Assembly (NCBI GenBank): GCA_019115125.1
Contig: DXEG01000001.1
Span: 1-64,000, forward strand
Length of the DNA stretch: 64,000 nucleotides
DNA from: Candidatus Blautia faecipullorum
GTDB lineage: Bacteria; Bacillota; Clostridia; Lachnospirales; Lachnospiraceae
Direction of reading: 5' to 3'
Shown: positions 1 through 10,240 of the stretch, one piece after another
Layout: each line of letters starts with the position of its first letter
Numbering within the stretch: position 1 is the first letter of the stretch
Position numbers and translations under genes: made by a program
Notes under the pieces: model-generated
The model's database searches: none
Told to the model about the DNA's origin: nothing
Seen by the model: only the letters and a program-made list of their open reading frames with translations

Positions 1-130
1 CCTGGCATTTTCACCTGCTGAAAATGCACAGGCCAGTATGAAAAACAGCCAAAGAATCCAGCCCCTCGCCGTAGGCGATTTAAAATGGGCTGGATTCCGT
101 TACAGTTCACAGATGCCTGTGAACTGTAAC
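1..130 (+). repeat. Dispersed structured repeat, family A, copy 1 (cut by window edge)
   Basis: This intergenic block is the reverse complement of a second copy at 57078-57219, with most positions identical. It carries three nested inverted repeats: GCATTTTC/GAAAATGC near its left end, GAATCCAGCCC/GGGCTGGATTC in the middle, and GTTACAGTTCAC/GTGAACTGTAAC at its right end. In the second copy the GTTACAGTTCAC motif occurs at both ends, so this copy is cut by the window edge. It sits upstream of rho. Small reading frames across it are not believable genes. Confidence 0.75.
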
Positions 131-408
131 ACCCCATACAAAAACAGGCGTTTATTATCTGTTTTCACTTATGGACATAGCTGGATAAATGTGGTAATAT
201 TAATGCCAGAAGAAATAAGCGGCCCAGAGAGCGCAGACGGGCGGCGGATCTTATACTATGCAGGGCCCGGCCCTTAGAGAAAGACGGTTTATCCGGCAGG
301 CACAAACGCATATTTCAGCCGGAATTCTGATGTTCATGTCGATTCAGACAGAGTATCCCGTAGATAACAAATACCAAAAATATTATAAAGAAAAGACTGA
401 GGTTTTTT
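131..408 (+). promoter_or_regulatory. rho leader region, no gene seen
   Basis: No convincing gene is present between the repeat and rho. Short frames here lack ribosome binding sites and family signatures. Rho genes are often autoregulated through a long untranslated leader, so this stretch may be such a leader, but I see no decisive promoter or attenuator in it. Confidence 0.3.
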
Positions 409-2196
409 ATGAGAGAAAAATACGAGTCGTTGTCGCTGGCAACATTAAAGGAACTGGCAAAAGCGAGAGGCCTGAGGGGGATCTCCGTCCTCAGAAAGCC
501 GGAATTGATTGAGCGTATGCTTCAGGAAGATGAAAAGGAAGCGCAGGAGAAGAAAGAGAACCAGGCGGAAGCTGAGACTTCCCAGCCGGTTTCCGGAGAC
601 TCTCAGGGGAATTCCGGCGCGGAGCGGGCGGAATACAGCCGGGATCAGACCCGCAATGAAACAGCGCGCACGGAAGAAAACAGGACTTCCTATGATGGAA
701 GAAGAAGGGCTTATCATGAGGAATCCAGGAGAGCTCCCGGCCGGGAGGATACAAGAAGAACCCGGGGAACCCAGGAGGAAGGCCGCAGAAGCTACGGCTA
801 CCAGGAGGAGGGCCGGAGAACCTACGGCTCCCAGGAAGAAAATAGGAGATCTTACGGCTATCAGGAGGAAAACAGGAGAACCTACGGCTTCCAGGAAGAT
901 GGAAGAAGGAGCTACCCGTCCCAGGAAAACAGAAGAACATATAATCCTCAGGAGGATTCAAGAAGAAACCACAGCAGTCAGGAGGAGCCGAAAAAGGTCT
1001 GCGGGAACCAGGGAGGCGGAGCTTTCCAGCAAGATGAAGGAAAAATGCCCGCGGAGACAGCCCAGCTTGACAGCGGCGAGAAGGCCAACGGGATTCTGGA
1101 GGTGCTTCCCGACGGATACGGATTTATCCGCTGTGAAAATTATCTTCCCGGAGAAAATGATATTTATGTGTCTCCCTCTCAGATACGGAGATTTAACCTG
1201 AAAACAGGAGATATGCTCCAGGGAAGCATACGGATCAAAACCCAGGGCGAGAAGTTCAGCGCGCTTCTTTACGTGACCTCCATTAATGGTTTTCATCCCG
1301 GCGAGGGGCAGAGACGGTATAATTTCGAGGACATGACGCCGATATTTCCCGATGAGCGTCTGAAAATGGAGCGTCCGGGCGGAACGGTAGCAATGAGGAT
1401 CGTAGATCTGCTCAGTCCTATCGGAAAAGGACAGAGGGGAATGATCGTGTCTCCCCCCAAGGCAGGCAAGACCACACTTTTAAAGGATGTGGCAAAGTCT
1501 ATCCTGAAAAACAGTCCGGATATGCATCTGATCATTCTTCTGATCGACGAGAGACCGGAGGAAGTGACGGATATCAAGGAAGCCATTCAGGGATCGAATG
1601 TGGAGGTCATCTACTCTACCTTTGACGAGCTGCCGGAGCATCATAAGCGTGTATCGGAAATGGTGATCGAACGGGCCCGGCGTCTGGTGGAGCACAAAAA
1701 GGACGTGACCATTCTCCTGGATTCTGTTACAAGGCTGGCAAGAGCTTATAATCTCTGTGTTCCTCCCAGCGGAAGAACTCTTTCCGGCGGCCTTGATCCC
1801 GCGGCTCTCCATATGCCGAAACGGTTCTTCGGCGCAGCCCGGAATATGCGGGAGGGAGGCAGTCTGACGATTCTTGCCACAGCCCTTGTAGACACAGGCA
1901 GCAAGATGGACGACGTGATATACGAGGAGTTTAAGGGGACGGGCAATATGGAGCTTGTTCTTGACCGCAGACTTCAGGAAAAGAGAGTATTTCCCGCTAT
2001 TGATATCCAGAAATCAGGCACCCGCCGTGAGGATCTTCTGTTAAGCCGCGAGGAGCAGGAGACCGTTTATAATATGCGCAGGGCTCTGAACAGTCTCAAA
2101 GCGGACGAGGCCGTGGAGCAGATCCTGAATATGTTTTCCCGGACCCGCACAAATGCGGAATTTGTCCAGATGGCAAAAAAACAGAAATTTTTATAA
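409..2196 (+). CDS. rho: Transcription termination factor Rho with repeat-rich N-terminal insertion
   Basis: Hexameric RNA-dependent ATPase that releases transcripts. The 595-residue protein has the Rho N-terminal helical domain at about residues 5-40, a low-complexity segment at about 45-225, the cold-shock-like RNA-binding domain at about 228-300, Walker A PPKAGKTT at 349-356, and Walker B VTILLD ending at Asp438. The later motif [17 protein letters not shown] is the conserved R-loop region. It is much longer than the 419-residue E. coli protein because of the insertion, which is built of imperfect units of about a dozen residues (YGxQEExRR-like), rich in Gln, Glu, Arg and Tyr. Clostridial and actinobacterial Rho proteins are known to carry such disordered inserts. 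It heads a block rho-rpmE-DUF1385-prmC-prfA. The start is the first ATG before the Rho domain, with a weak GAGG site. Confidence 0.97.
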   Translation: MREKYESLSLATLKELAKARGLRGISVLRKPELIERMLQEDEKEAQEKKENQAEAETSQPVSGDSQGNSGAERAEYSRDQTRNETARTEENRTSYDGRRRAYHEESRRAPGREDTRRTRGTQEEGRRSYGYQEEGRRTYGSQEENRRSYGYQEENRRTYGFQEDGRRSYPSQENRRTYNPQEDSRRNHSSQEEPKKVCGNQGGGAFQQDEGKMPAETAQLDSGEKANGILEVLPDGYGFIRCENYLPGENDIYVSPSQIRRFNLKTGDMLQGSIRIKTQGEKFSALLYVTSINGFHPGEGQRRYNFEDMTPIFPDERLKMERPGGTVAMRIVDLLSPIGKGQRGMIVSPPKAGKTTLLKDVAKSILKNSPDMHLIILLIDERPEEVTDIKEAIQGSNVEVIYSTFDELPEHHKRVSEMVIERARRLVEHKKDVTILLDSVTRLARAYNLCVPPSGRTLSGGLDPAALHMPKRFFGAARNMREGGSLTILATALVDTGSKMDDVIYEEFKGTGNMELVLDRRLQEKRVFPAIDIQKSGTRREDLLLSREEQETVYNMRRALNSLKADEAVEQILNMFSRTRTNAEFVQMAKKQKFL

Positions 2197-2201
2197 ACAT
2201 C

Positions 2202-2230
2202 TTGCATTTTAGGGTTTGGTATGCTATAAT
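2202..2230 (+). promoter_or_regulatory. rpmE promoter
   Basis: TTGCAT at 2202-2207 and TATAAT at 2225-2230 with a 17-bp spacer, plus an extended -10 TG at 2222-2223. It lies just after the rho stop and gives rpmE its own strong vegetative promoter. Confidence 0.8.
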
Positions 2231-2305
2231 CAGAAAGCTGCAAAATAGTAGATTCGTCTAGTATATACGAATAGAAAATAGAAGAACTATAGAGAGGTGA
2301 AAATC

Positions 2306-2509
2306 ATGCGTGAAGGAATCCATCCGAACTATCAGCAGGCGACCGTAACCTGTAACTGCGGAAATACATTCGTAACAGGTTCTGTAAAGAAGGACATCCA
2401 TGTGGAAATCTGTTCCAAATGCCATCCGTTCTATACCGGACAGCAGAAGGCTGCTCAGGCTCGCGGACGTATTGATAAGTTCAATAGAAAATACGGCTTG
2501 AACAAATAA
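2306..2509 (+). CDS. rpmE: 50S ribosomal protein L31, zinc-binding form
   Basis: Structural protein of the large ribosomal subunit, 67 residues. It begins MREGIHPNY, as is typical of bacterial L31, and keeps the cysteines of the zinc-binding form (CNC near residue 17 and CSKC near residue 37). The ATG at 2306 is preferred over an in-frame GTG at 2297 because it matches the family N-terminus and is correctly spaced from the AGAGAGG site at 2291-2297. It has its own promoter and a terminator, so it can be expressed apart from rho. Confidence 0.97.
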   Translation: MREGIHPNYQQATVTCNCGNTFVTGSVKKDIHVEICSKCHPFYTGQQKAAQARGRIDKFNRKYGLNK

Positions 2510-2536
2510 TCAGACAGAATATAAGAAAGAGAGAAC

Positions 2537-2569
2537 AGGTTGAGGTTGGGAAATCTCAACCTTTCTTTG
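2537..2569 (+). terminator. Terminator after rpmE
   Basis: AGGTTGAG and CTCAACCT arms followed by a T-rich stretch. Downstream genes may be reached by read-through, as no separate promoter is obvious. Confidence 0.65.
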
Positions 2570-2592
2570 CTTACAGGCAAGTGGAGAACTGA

Positions 2593-3579
2593 ATGAAATC
2601 ATCAAATATCGGTGGTCAGGCGGTAATGGAAGGCATCATGATGCGCCATAAGGATAAATATTCCGTGGGCGTGCGCCGTCCTGACGGAGAAATTGAATTA
2701 AAAACAGAAGATTATAAATGTATTTTCGGCAGGGGAAAGTTTCTGCGCTGGCCGCTGATCCGCGGCGTGGTGAGCTTTGTGGACGGCCTTGTGATAGGAA
2801 CGAAATGTCTGATGTACTCCGCGGAGATTGCCGGAGACGAAGAGGACGAGGCGGAAGCGAAAAAGAACGCCGCTCTGTCCGAGGAGGAGCGGGCGGCAAA
2901 AAAAGAAAAAGAGGACAGAATGTTCAAGTGGCTTTTGTACGCCACGGTGGCAGTCTCCATCGTTGTCTCCATCGCCGCGTTCATGCTGCTCCCCTATGCG
3001 CTGGCAAGCCTGATCCGCAGAGCCGGGGCTTCGGAGTTTCTGGTCACGGTGGCGGAGGCTTTTGTAAAAATGGTCCTGTTCCTGGGCTATATGTTCCTGA
3101 TCTCCAGAATGAAGGATATCCAGAGAACCTTCATGTATCACGGGGCGGAGCATAAATGTATCAACTGCGTGGAGCACGGACTGCCTCTTACCGTGGAAAA
3201 TGTCATGAAAAGCTCACGGCAGCACAAACGCTGCGGTACCAGCTTTCTTTTTCTGGTAATGCTGGTCAGCATCTGTCTGCATTTTGTCTTTGTGCTGGTG
3301 CCGTTTTTCTGGCTGCGTCTGCTGGGGCGCCTTCTGATGGTTCCTGTTGTCGCTGGCATTTCTTTTGAGATGATCCAGTGGGCCGGACGGACGGACAGCA
3401 GACTGGCTTCCGTTTTGAGCAAGCCGGGCATGGCTATGCAGAAGCTGACTACGAAGGAGCCTACCGCCGATATGGCCGAGGTGGCCATCAAGGCAGTGGA
3501 GGCGGTTTTTGACTGGAGAGCTTACTTAAAGGAAGAATTCAACTGGGAACCGGGAGAGGAAGCTGATGAGGACGCTTGA
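2593..3579 (+). CDS. DUF1385 family membrane protein
   Basis: A 328-residue membrane protein of the DUF1385 family, which is commonly encoded between rpmE and prmC in Firmicutes. It opens with the family signature GGQAVMEGIMMR. A charged linker rich in Glu, Lys and Ala lies near residues 75-105. Hydrophobic segments follow at about 113-141, 148-170, 215-241 and 245-265, and the conserved YHGAEHKCINCVEHG motif lies between the second and third. The biochemical role is not established. The ATG is preceded by GTGGAG. The end overlaps prmC by 14 bases, implying translational coupling. Confidence 0.93.
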   Translation: MKSSNIGGQAVMEGIMMRHKDKYSVGVRRPDGEIELKTEDYKCIFGRGKFLRWPLIRGVVSFVDGLVIGTKCLMYSAEIAGDEEDEAEAKKNAALSEEERAAKKEKEDRMFKWLLYATVAVSIVVSIAAFMLLPYALASLIRRAGASEFLVTVAEAFVKMVLFLGYMFLISRMKDIQRTFMYHGAEHKCINCVEHGLPLTVENVMKSSRQHKRCGTSFLFLVMLVSICLHFVFVLVPFFWLRLLGRLLMVPVVAGISFEMIQWAGRTDSRLASVLSKPGMAMQKLTTKEPTADMAEVAIKAVEAVFDWRAYLKEEFNWEPGEEADEDA

Positions 3580-4459
3580 GGAGCTGCTGCGGAAAGGAAC
3601 GGCGATTTTAAACGAAGCGGGAATAGAGGAGGCCAGGCTTGACGCCTGGCTCCTTCTGGAATATACCACAGGGAAAAACAGAGCGTATTATTACGCGCAT
3701 CCGGATGAACAGGCAGAATCGGACGCTGAAAGAGCATATCTGGAGCTCTGCGCCCAGCGGGCCGGACACAGACCGCTCCAGCATCTCACCCACAGCGCCT
3801 GGTTCATGGGCCATGAGTTTTATGTGGATCACAGGGTTCTGATCCCCAGACAGGATACTGAGATCCTGGCGGAGGAGGCGCTGCGTCTGCTGAAAGGCCT
3901 GGAGGAACCGGAAATACTGGATATGTGTACCGGTTCCGGCTGTCTGCTTTTGAGTATTCTGATGGAATTCCCGGGGGGAAAGGGCGTGGGAGCCGATATC
4001 TCCCCGGAAGCGCTGGAGGTGGCTGAAGAGAACGCCCGCAGGCTGGCGGTGGAGAAACGTGCTTCTTTTGTGGAGAGCGACCTCTTTTCCGGGGAATATT
4101 TTCAACAAAACAGTGGAAAAAAAATACAGGAATATGATATGCTTATCTCGAATCCTCCCTATATTCCGACAGATGAAATTCAGAAGCTTATGGAGGAGGT
4201 GCGTCTTCATGATCCGGCGGCGGCGCTGGACGGAAAAGAGGACGGGCTGTATTTTTACCGCAGGATCACGGAAAAGGCCGCGGAATATCTGAAGCCCGGC
4301 GGCTGGCTTTTATATGAGACCGGCTGGAACCAGGGGCCGGACGTGGCGGAGATCTTAAAGAAGGCAGGATTCGTCCACGTAGAGATCCGGAAGGATCTGG
4401 CAGGGCTGGACAGAGTCGTGCTGGGCCGGAAAAGCAATCAGGAGGAACAACATGTTTGA
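3566..4459 (+). CDS. prmC: Peptide chain release factor N5-glutamine methyltransferase
   Basis: Uses S-adenosylmethionine to methylate the glutamine of the GGQ motif in release factors. The 297-residue protein has the helical N-terminal substrate domain (about 1-80), the SAM-binding segment [12 protein letters not shown] near residue 113, and the catalytic NPPY motif at residues 196-199. It overlaps DUF1385 upstream and prfA downstream, so the enzyme is made alongside one of its substrates. Motifs and context leave little doubt. Confidence 0.96.
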   Translation: MRTLEELLRKGTAILNEAGIEEARLDAWLLLEYTTGKNRAYYYAHPDEQAESDAERAYLELCAQRAGHRPLQHLTHSAWFMGHEFYVDHRVLIPRQDTEILAEEALRLLKGLEEPEILDMCTGSGCLLLSILMEFPGGKGVGADISPEALEVAEENARRLAVEKRASFVESDLFSGEYFQQNSGKKIQEYDMLISNPPYIPTDEIQKLMEEVRLHDPAAALDGKEDGLYFYRRITEKAAEYLKPGGWLLYETGWNQGPDVAEILKKAGFVHVEIRKDLAGLDRVVLGRKSNQEEQHV

Positions 4460-5525
4460 TAAATTAGAAGATTTGCTGATTCGTTTTGAAGAAATTCTCA
4501 ACGAGCTGGGAGAACCGGGAGTTACAGATAACCCGGAGCGTTTCCAGCGTCTGATGAAGGAGCAGAGCGAGCTTCAGCCTATCGCAGATACCTATAAAGA
4601 ATACAAAAAAAATAAAGAGACTATCCAGGACAGCCTTTCCATGCTGGAAGAGGAAAAGGATGAGGAGATGCGGGAGATGCTCAAGGAAGAGCTTTCCGAT
4701 GCCAAAAAACAGGTGGAGGAGCTGGAGCACGAGCTGAAGATCCTTCTTCTTCCCAAGGATCCCAACGACAGCAAGAACGTGATCGTGGAGATCCGGGCGG
4801 GCGCCGGCGGCGACGAGGCGGCGCTGTTCGCGGCGGAAATTTACCGGATGTATGTAAAATACGCGGAAAGCCTCCGCTGGAAAACAGAAATGCTCAGTCT
4901 CAACGAAAACGGGATCGGCGGGTTCAAGGAAGTGACCTTTATGATCCATGGAAACGGCGCTTATTCCCGGCTGAAATATGAAAGCGGGGTGCACCGGGTG
5001 CAGCGTGTGCCGGAGACAGAGTCAGGAGGAAGGATCCATACCTCTACCTGTACTGTGGCTATCATGCCGGAGGCTGAGGAGATTGATTTTCACCTGGATA
5101 TGAACGACTGTAAATTTGATGTGTTCCGTGCGTCAGGAAACGGCGGACAGTGCGTCAATACCACAGATTCTGCGGTCCGCCTTACCCACATTCCTACAGG
5201 GATCGTGATTTCCTGTCAGGATGAGAAATCGCAGCTCAAAAATAAAGAAAAGGCGCTGAAGGTTCTGCGCTCCCGTCTCTATGAGATGGAGCTGGCGAAG
5301 CAGCACGACGCGGAGGCGGAAGCAAGAAGAAGCCAGATCGGAACAGGGGACCGTTCTGAGAAGATCCGCACCTACAATTTCCCCCAGGGCCGTGTCACGG
5401 ACCACAGGATCAAGCTTACGCTGCATCGTCTGGACAGTATTCTGGGCGGAGATCTCAGCGAGGTCATCGACAGCCTGATCGCGGCGGATCAGGCGGCGAA
5501 GCTCAGTAATCTGAGCGAGGAGTAA
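4452..5525 (+). CDS. prfA: Peptide chain release factor 1
   Basis: Recognises UAA and UAG stop codons and triggers peptide release. The 357-residue length is normal. The GGQ motif (GNGGQ) is near residue 231 and is the target of PrmC. The codon-recognition PxT tripeptide is present as PET within RVPETE, which points to RF1 rather than RF2. The start overlaps the prmC end by 8 bases and follows AGGAGG. A stem with AGCCGGA and TCCGGCT arms lies just downstream (5537-5560) but lacks a clear T tract. Confidence 0.97.
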   Translation: MFDKLEDLLIRFEEILNELGEPGVTDNPERFQRLMKEQSELQPIADTYKEYKKNKETIQDSLSMLEEEKDEEMREMLKEELSDAKKQVEELEHELKILLLPKDPNDSKNVIVEIRAGAGGDEAALFAAEIYRMYVKYAESLRWKTEMLSLNENGIGGFKEVTFMIHGNGAYSRLKYESGVHRVQRVPETESGGRIHTSTCTVAIMPEAEEIDFHLDMNDCKFDVFRASGNGGQCVNTTDSAVRLTHIPTGIVISCQDEKSQLKNKEKALKVLRSRLYEMELAKQHDAEAEARRSQIGTGDRSEKIRTYNFPQGRVTDHRIKLTLHRLDSILGGDLSEVIDSLIAADQAAKLSNLSEE

Positions 5526-5612
5526 TAAAGAATGGAAGCCGGAGAGACAGACTTCCGGCTGCCGCGGAGGACAGAACTGAAAAGAATATATAAATAATGG
5601 AGGAGTATTCAT

Positions 5613-6530
5613 ATGAAAAAAACAGCACTGGTGATCATGGCCGCCGGTATCGGAAGCCGTTTCGGAAAAGGAATCAAGCAGCTTGCTCCGGTGGGGCCAA
5701 ACGGGGAGATCATCATGGATTATTCCATTCATGACGCGCTGGAGGCAGGCTTCAATAAAGTGGTTTTTATTATCCGGAAGGATATTGAGGAGGAATTCCG
5801 CAGGGTCATCGGGAATAGAATTGAAAAGATCACGGAAGTGGAATATGCCTTTCAGGAGCTGAGCGACCTTCCGGAAGGATTTGCCAAACCGGAGGAGAGA
5901 ACGAAGCCCTGGGGAACCGGACATGCGGTGCTGGCGGCAAGGAAGGTTCTCTCTGAGCCGTTCGTAGTGATCAATGCGGACGATTATTACGGCAAAGAGG
6001 CCTATGTGAAGGTTCATGATTATCTTGTGCAGGATCAGCCCGGGGATGGACGGATGCACATCTGCATGGCAGGCTTCCGCCTCGGGAATACCCTCAGCGA
6101 CAACGGCAGCGTGACCAGAGGGATCTGCGATATAGAGGACGGCTCTCTTGTTGGAGTAAATGAAACCCACAATATCTTTAAGACAGCGGACGGCGCTGAG
6201 GAGCGGGGAGACGACGGCAGAACGACCGCTCTGGATGTGAAAAGTCTTGTATCTATGAATATGTGGGGGCTGACTCCGGAATTTATGGAAACGCTGGAAA
6301 AGGGCTTTGCGGAATTTCTTCAGGGTCTTGGCGAAGGGGATATTAAGAAGGAATATCTTCTTCCTGATATCATTGACCGCCTGATCAAGGAGGATAAAGC
6401 TAGAGTAGACGTTCTGGAGACAAAGGACACCTGGTTCGGCGTAACCTATCAGGAGGACAAGGCTTCTGTGACAGAGGCGTTCGCCGGCCTGGTAAGAGCG
6501 GGAGTATATCCGGAAAATCTTTATAAATAA
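5613..6530 (+). CDS. NTP-transferase-fold nucleotidyltransferase
   Basis: Member of the NTP_transferase superfamily, which joins a nucleotide to a sugar phosphate or related small molecule. The 305-residue protein starts with the nucleotide-binding signature MAAGIGSRFG, followed by KQLAPVGPNG. A likely metal-binding motif is NADDYYG near residue 128. The next gene, 14 bp on, is glmM, so the pair may act in cell-envelope sugar metabolism. The exact sugar is not evident, and it lacks the C-terminal left-handed helix of GlmU. The ATG has a GGAGGAG site. Confidence 0.85.
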   Translation: MKKTALVIMAAGIGSRFGKGIKQLAPVGPNGEIIMDYSIHDALEAGFNKVVFIIRKDIEEEFRRVIGNRIEKITEVEYAFQELSDLPEGFAKPEERTKPWGTGHAVLAARKVLSEPFVVINADDYYGKEAYVKVHDYLVQDQPGDGRMHICMAGFRLGNTLSDNGSVTRGICDIEDGSLVGVNETHNIFKTADGAEERGDDGRTTALDVKSLVSMNMWGLTPEFMETLEKGFAEFLQGLGEGDIKKEYLLPDIIDRLIKEDKARVDVLETKDTWFGVTYQEDKASVTEAFAGLVRAGVYPENLYK

Positions 6531-6544
6531 GAGGAGGCTATATT

Positions 6545-7891
6545 ATGGGTAAATATTTTGGAACCGACGGTTTTCGAGGCGAGGCAAACGTTCAGCTTAC
6601 AGTGAATCATGCGTTTATGGTGGGCCGCTATGTAGGCTGGTATTACGGAAGAGATCATAAGGCAAAAATTGTCATCGGAAAGGACACCAGAAGAAGCAGC
6701 TATATGTTTGAGTACGCTCTGGTGGCCGGGATCACCGCTTCAGGAGCGGACGCGTATCTTCTGCATGTAACGACCACCCCGAGCGTTTCCTACGCGGTGC
6801 GCACAGAGGATTTTGACTGCGGCATTATGATCTCCGCAAGCCATAATCCCTTTTATGATAATGGAATCAAGCTTCTGAACGGAAACGGACAGAAGATCGA
6901 GGCGGAGATCGAGTCGAGAATAGAGGCTTACCTGGACGGTAAGCTGGAGGAGCTGCCTCTGGCTACAGGAGAGGATATTGGAAGGACAGTGGATTTCGCT
7001 TCCGGAAGAAACCGTTATATCGGATACCTGATCTCCATTCCCTGCCGTGATTTCAAGAAGCTCAAGGTGGGACTTGACTGCTCCAACGGAAGCTCTTCCG
7101 CCATTGCCAAAAGTGTATTCGATGCTCTTCAGGCAAAGACCTATGTGATCAACAACAATCCGGACGGAACCAACATCAATACCAACTGCGGCTCCACTCA
7201 TATTGAAGTGCTTCAGCGGTATGTGGTGGAGAAGGGCCTTGACGTGGGCTTTGCCTACGATGGGGACGCGGACCGCTGTATCGCGGTGGATCATAAGGGA
7301 AATATCATCGATGGCGACAAGATCATGTATGTCTGCGGAAAGTACCTCAAGGAGCAGGGCAAGCTGAATGGAAATACCGTGGTGACTACCGTTATGTCCA
7401 ATATGGGCCTTTACAAGGCGCTGGAAAACGAAGGCATCCATTACGAGCAGACTGCTGTTGGAGATAAATATGTGGCTGAGAACATGATGGAAAATAATTA
7501 CAGCATCGGCGGGGAGCAGTCGGGACATATTATTTTCAGCAGATACGCGGCCACGGGAGACGGAATCCTGACCTCCCTGATGATCATGGAGGCGTGTGTG
7601 GAGAAGAAGTCAACCCTTTGTGATCTGGCGAAGGAGATGAAGGTGTATCCCCAGATCCTGCGCAATGTGCGGGTGGCGGATAAAAAGACCGCCAGAGAGA
7701 ATCCGAAGGTGAAGGCCGCGGTAGAGGAAGCGGCCCGGGCCCTTGGCACGGACGGACGTATTCTTGTGCGGGAAAGCGGGACAGAGCCTCTGATCCGTGT
7801 AATGGTGGAAGCGGGCACAGAGGATATCTGCGCGGAGCATGTGAATCATGTGGTGAAAGTAATGGAGGCCGAAGGGCTGGTTATAGAATAA
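6545..7891 (+). CDS. glmM: Phosphoglucosamine mutase
   Basis: Converts glucosamine-6-phosphate to glucosamine-1-phosphate on the way to UDP-GlcNAc and peptidoglycan. The 448-residue protein has all phosphohexomutase signatures: N-terminal KYFGTDGFRG, the phosphoserine loop SASHNP with Ser99, the metal loop DGDADRC, the sugar-binding GGEQSGH, and the phosphate-binding RESGTEPLIR near the end. The GAGGAGG site fits the ATG. It lies directly behind a nucleotidyltransferase gene and ahead of a lipoprotein gene with little spacing. Confidence 0.95.
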   Translation: MGKYFGTDGFRGEANVQLTVNHAFMVGRYVGWYYGRDHKAKIVIGKDTRRSSYMFEYALVAGITASGADAYLLHVTTTPSVSYAVRTEDFDCGIMISASHNPFYDNGIKLLNGNGQKIEAEIESRIEAYLDGKLEELPLATGEDIGRTVDFASGRNRYIGYLISIPCRDFKKLKVGLDCSNGSSSAIAKSVFDALQAKTYVINNNPDGTNINTNCGSTHIEVLQRYVVEKGLDVGFAYDGDADRCIAVDHKGNIIDGDKIMYVCGKYLKEQGKLNGNTVVTTVMSNMGLYKALENEGIHYEQTAVGDKYVAENMMENNYSIGGEQSGHIIFSRYAATGDGILTSLMIMEACVEKKSTLCDLAKEMKVYPQILRNVRVADKKTARENPKVKAAVEEAARALGTDGRILVRESGTEPLIRVMVEAGTEDICAEHVNHVVKVMEAEGLVIE

Positions 7892-7900
7892 AGGGTATAC

Positions 7901-8962
7901 ATGAAGAAAAGAAGAATCGGATGGATCCTGGCAGCCTGCATGGGCGTTACCCTTCTGGCCGGCTGCGGAGGACAGGAACGGAAAACATACAGACAGGCGG
8001 AGGAGGATCTTGAGCAGGGCAGCTATCAGACGGCCCTGGAGGGATTCGGGACAGCCGCGGAATATGGTTATAAGCTTCCGGAGTCATACAGAGGCATGGG
8101 AATCGCCTCCCTTCATCTGGGAGAGTATGAACAGGCGGTGGATTACCTTACCACTGCCCTGGAAAGCGAAGGCGCGGGGAAAGCGCTGAAGCAGGACGTT
8201 CTTTCCTACCGCGCTACCGCGGAGCTGAAAAGCGGGCTTCTGGACGACGCTATGGCCGACTGCCAGAAGCTGGCGTCGGATTATTCCATGACGGCGGATA
8301 ATTACTATCTGACGGGATGCGTGGCTCTTGCTATGGATTCCTATGATGAGGCGGCCTCCAACTTTGAGAAGGCATATGCGGAGGACGCGGACTATGATAT
8401 GGCGATCCAGATTTATGAGGCGTATCTGAACAGAGATATGGGCGCGGACGGCGCCAGATACCTGGAGGCTGTGCTGCAGTCGGAGCCTAAGAACGCGGAA
8501 GACCGCTGCAGCAGAGGTCAGGTGTACTATTATATGCAGGACTATGAAAACGCGAAAAAGGAGCTTACCCGTGCTGCCGAGCAGGAAAGCCAGGAAGCGA
8601 AGCTTCTTCTTGGTATGGTTTATCTGGCTCAGGGAGATACCGCCAACGCCCGTTCTATGTATCAGGAGTATATTGACGGGGAGGGCAGCGTTCCGGCAAA
8701 AGGGTATAACGGCCTGGCCCTCTGCGATATTGCCGACGGGGCCTACGACAGCGCGCTGGACAATATTTCCAGAGGGATCGCGGAGGCGGATACAGAAGAC
8801 AGACAGGATCTTTTGTTTAATGAGATTGTAGTCTATGAGAAACAGCTTGATTTTGCCTCAGCGCTTACGAAGGCCCAGGAGTATGTGGAAATGTTCCCGG
8901 AGGACGAGGAAGCGGCAAAGGAGCTGATCTTCCTTCAGTCCCGGGCGGGCGGCGCTTCATAG
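7901..8962 (+). CDS. TPR-repeat lipoprotein
   Basis: A predicted membrane-anchored lipoprotein of 353 residues. The N-terminus has a Lys/Arg start, a hydrophobic stretch and a lipobox LAGC with Cys22 as the acylation site. The rest consists of tetratricopeptide-like helical repeats (for example GMGIASLHLGEYEQAVDYL and YYYMQDYENAKKEL), a scaffold for protein-protein contacts outside the membrane. No catalytic motif is seen and the partner is unknown. It lies between glmM and hflX with gaps of about 10 bp, suggesting one transcript. Confidence 0.85.
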   Translation: MKKRRIGWILAACMGVTLLAGCGGQERKTYRQAEEDLEQGSYQTALEGFGTAAEYGYKLPESYRGMGIASLHLGEYEQAVDYLTTALESEGAGKALKQDVLSYRATAELKSGLLDDAMADCQKLASDYSMTADNYYLTGCVALAMDSYDEAASNFEKAYAEDADYDMAIQIYEAYLNRDMGADGARYLEAVLQSEPKNAEDRCSRGQVYYYMQDYENAKKELTRAAEQESQEAKLLLGMVYLAQGDTANARSMYQEYIDGEGSVPAKGYNGLALCDIADGAYDSALDNISRGIAEADTEDRQDLLFNEIVVYEKQLDFASALTKAQEYVEMFPEDEEAAKELIFLQSRAGGAS

Positions 8963-8971
8963 GAGAGAAAT

Positions 8972-10231
8972 ATGCAGCTTTATGATTTTAAGGAAATTCA
9001 GGAACGCGTGATCCTTGTAGGCGTGCAGACGGATCAGGGACAGGATGTGGAAGCGTCTCTGGATGAGCTGGAGGAGCTGGCTCAGACAGCCGGCGCCGAA
9101 ACAGCGGCAAAGGTGATCCAGAACAGAGAAGCGGTACATCCCGGAACTTATATCGGCAGGGGCAAGATCCAGGAGGTGAAAAGTCTCCTGTCAGCGCTGG
9201 ACGCCAACGGGGTGATCTGCGACGACGAGCTTTCCCCCGCGCAGATGAATAATCTGGAAAAAGAACTGGAATGTAAGGTGATGGACCGGACGCTTTTGAT
9301 CCTGGACATATTTGCGGGCAGGGCGGTGACCAGCGAGGGAAAGATCCAGGTGGAGCTGGCGCAGCTAAAGTACCGGGCGGCCCGTCTGGTGGGGCTTCGT
9401 GATTCCCTGTCCAGACTGGGCGGGGGGATCGGCACAAGAGGTCCCGGCGAGAAAAAGCTGGAAACGGACAGGAGACTGATCCGTACCCGGATTTCCGCGC
9501 TGAAAGCAGAGCTGAAGCAGGTGGAAAAGCACAGAGAGCTGATCCGGGGAAGCCGCGCCAGAGGAAGACTGAAAACCGCGGCCATCGTAGGATATACCAA
9601 TGCCGGAAAATCCACGCTCCTGAATACTCTCACGGGGGCGGGGGTGCAGGCGGAGGATAAGCTTTTCGCCACGCTGGATCCAACCACAAGGCTCTTGGAG
9701 CTGAAGGAGGGGCAGCAGCTTCTGCTGACCGACACGGTGGGATTTATCCACAAGCTCCCTCATCACCTGGTAGAGGCTTTTAAAAGCACCCTTGAAGAAG
9801 CGAAATACGCGGACTACATTATCCATGTGGTGGACGCCTCAAACCCGCAGGCGGAAATGCAGATGCATGTGGTCTATGAGACTCTGAGAGAGCTTGGCGC
9901 GTCAGGAAAAAAGGTGATCACTCTTCTGAACAAGCAGGATATCGCGGGAGGATCCGGTCTTCGTGATCTGCGGGCGGACTATACGGTGAAATGCTCCGCC
10001 AGAACCGGGCAGGGCCTGGATGAGCTGAAGGAGGTTCTGGCAGGACTTCTGGCCGAGGAGCAGATTTATATAGAAGAGCTGTTTTCCTACAGAGAAGGAG
10101 GGAAGCTTCAGCGGATCCGTGAATACGGACAACTGCTTTCCGAGGACTACAGGGATGACGGCATCCTTGTAAAGGCGAGAGTTCCGGCGGAAATTTTTGT
10201 TTCCGTGATGCCGGAAGTACTGGAAAAATAA
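8972..10231 (+). CDS. hflX: Ribosome-associated GTPase HflX
   Basis: GTPase that binds the large ribosomal subunit and can split stalled ribosomes. The 419-residue protein has the HflX N-terminal domain, a glycine-rich linker SRLGGGIGTRGPGEKKLE, a coiled region, the G1 loop GYTNAGKST at 207-215, the G3 motif DTVGF, and the G4 motif NKQD. Length and motif order are normal. It ends just before a palindromic region at 10241-10290 that can act as its terminator and also carries NrdR-like sites. Confidence 0.95.
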   Translation: MQLYDFKEIQERVILVGVQTDQGQDVEASLDELEELAQTAGAETAAKVIQNREAVHPGTYIGRGKIQEVKSLLSALDANGVICDDELSPAQMNNLEKELECKVMDRTLLILDIFAGRAVTSEGKIQVELAQLKYRAARLVGLRDSLSRLGGGIGTRGPGEKKLETDRRLIRTRISALKAELKQVEKHRELIRGSRARGRLKTAAIVGYTNAGKSTLLNTLTGAGVQAEDKLFATLDPTTRLLELKEGQQLLLTDTVGFIHKLPHHLVEAFKSTLEEAKYADYIIHVVDASNPQAEMQMHVVYETLRELGASGKKVITLLNKQDIAGGSGLRDLRADYTVKCSARTGQGLDELKEVLAGLLAEEQIYIEELFSYREGGKLQRIREYGQLLSEDYRDDGILVKARVPAEIFVSVMPEVLEK

Positions 10232-10240
10232 GGAATCAAC

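Noticed and set aside
38-512. Two short plus-strand frames before rho
   Set aside because: They cover the structured repeat and the rho leader, have no ribosome binding site, and one overlaps rho in another frame.
5133-6170. Long minus-strand frame opposite prfA and the nucleotidyltransferase
   Set aside because: Spans two real plus-strand genes and the gap between them; no domain.
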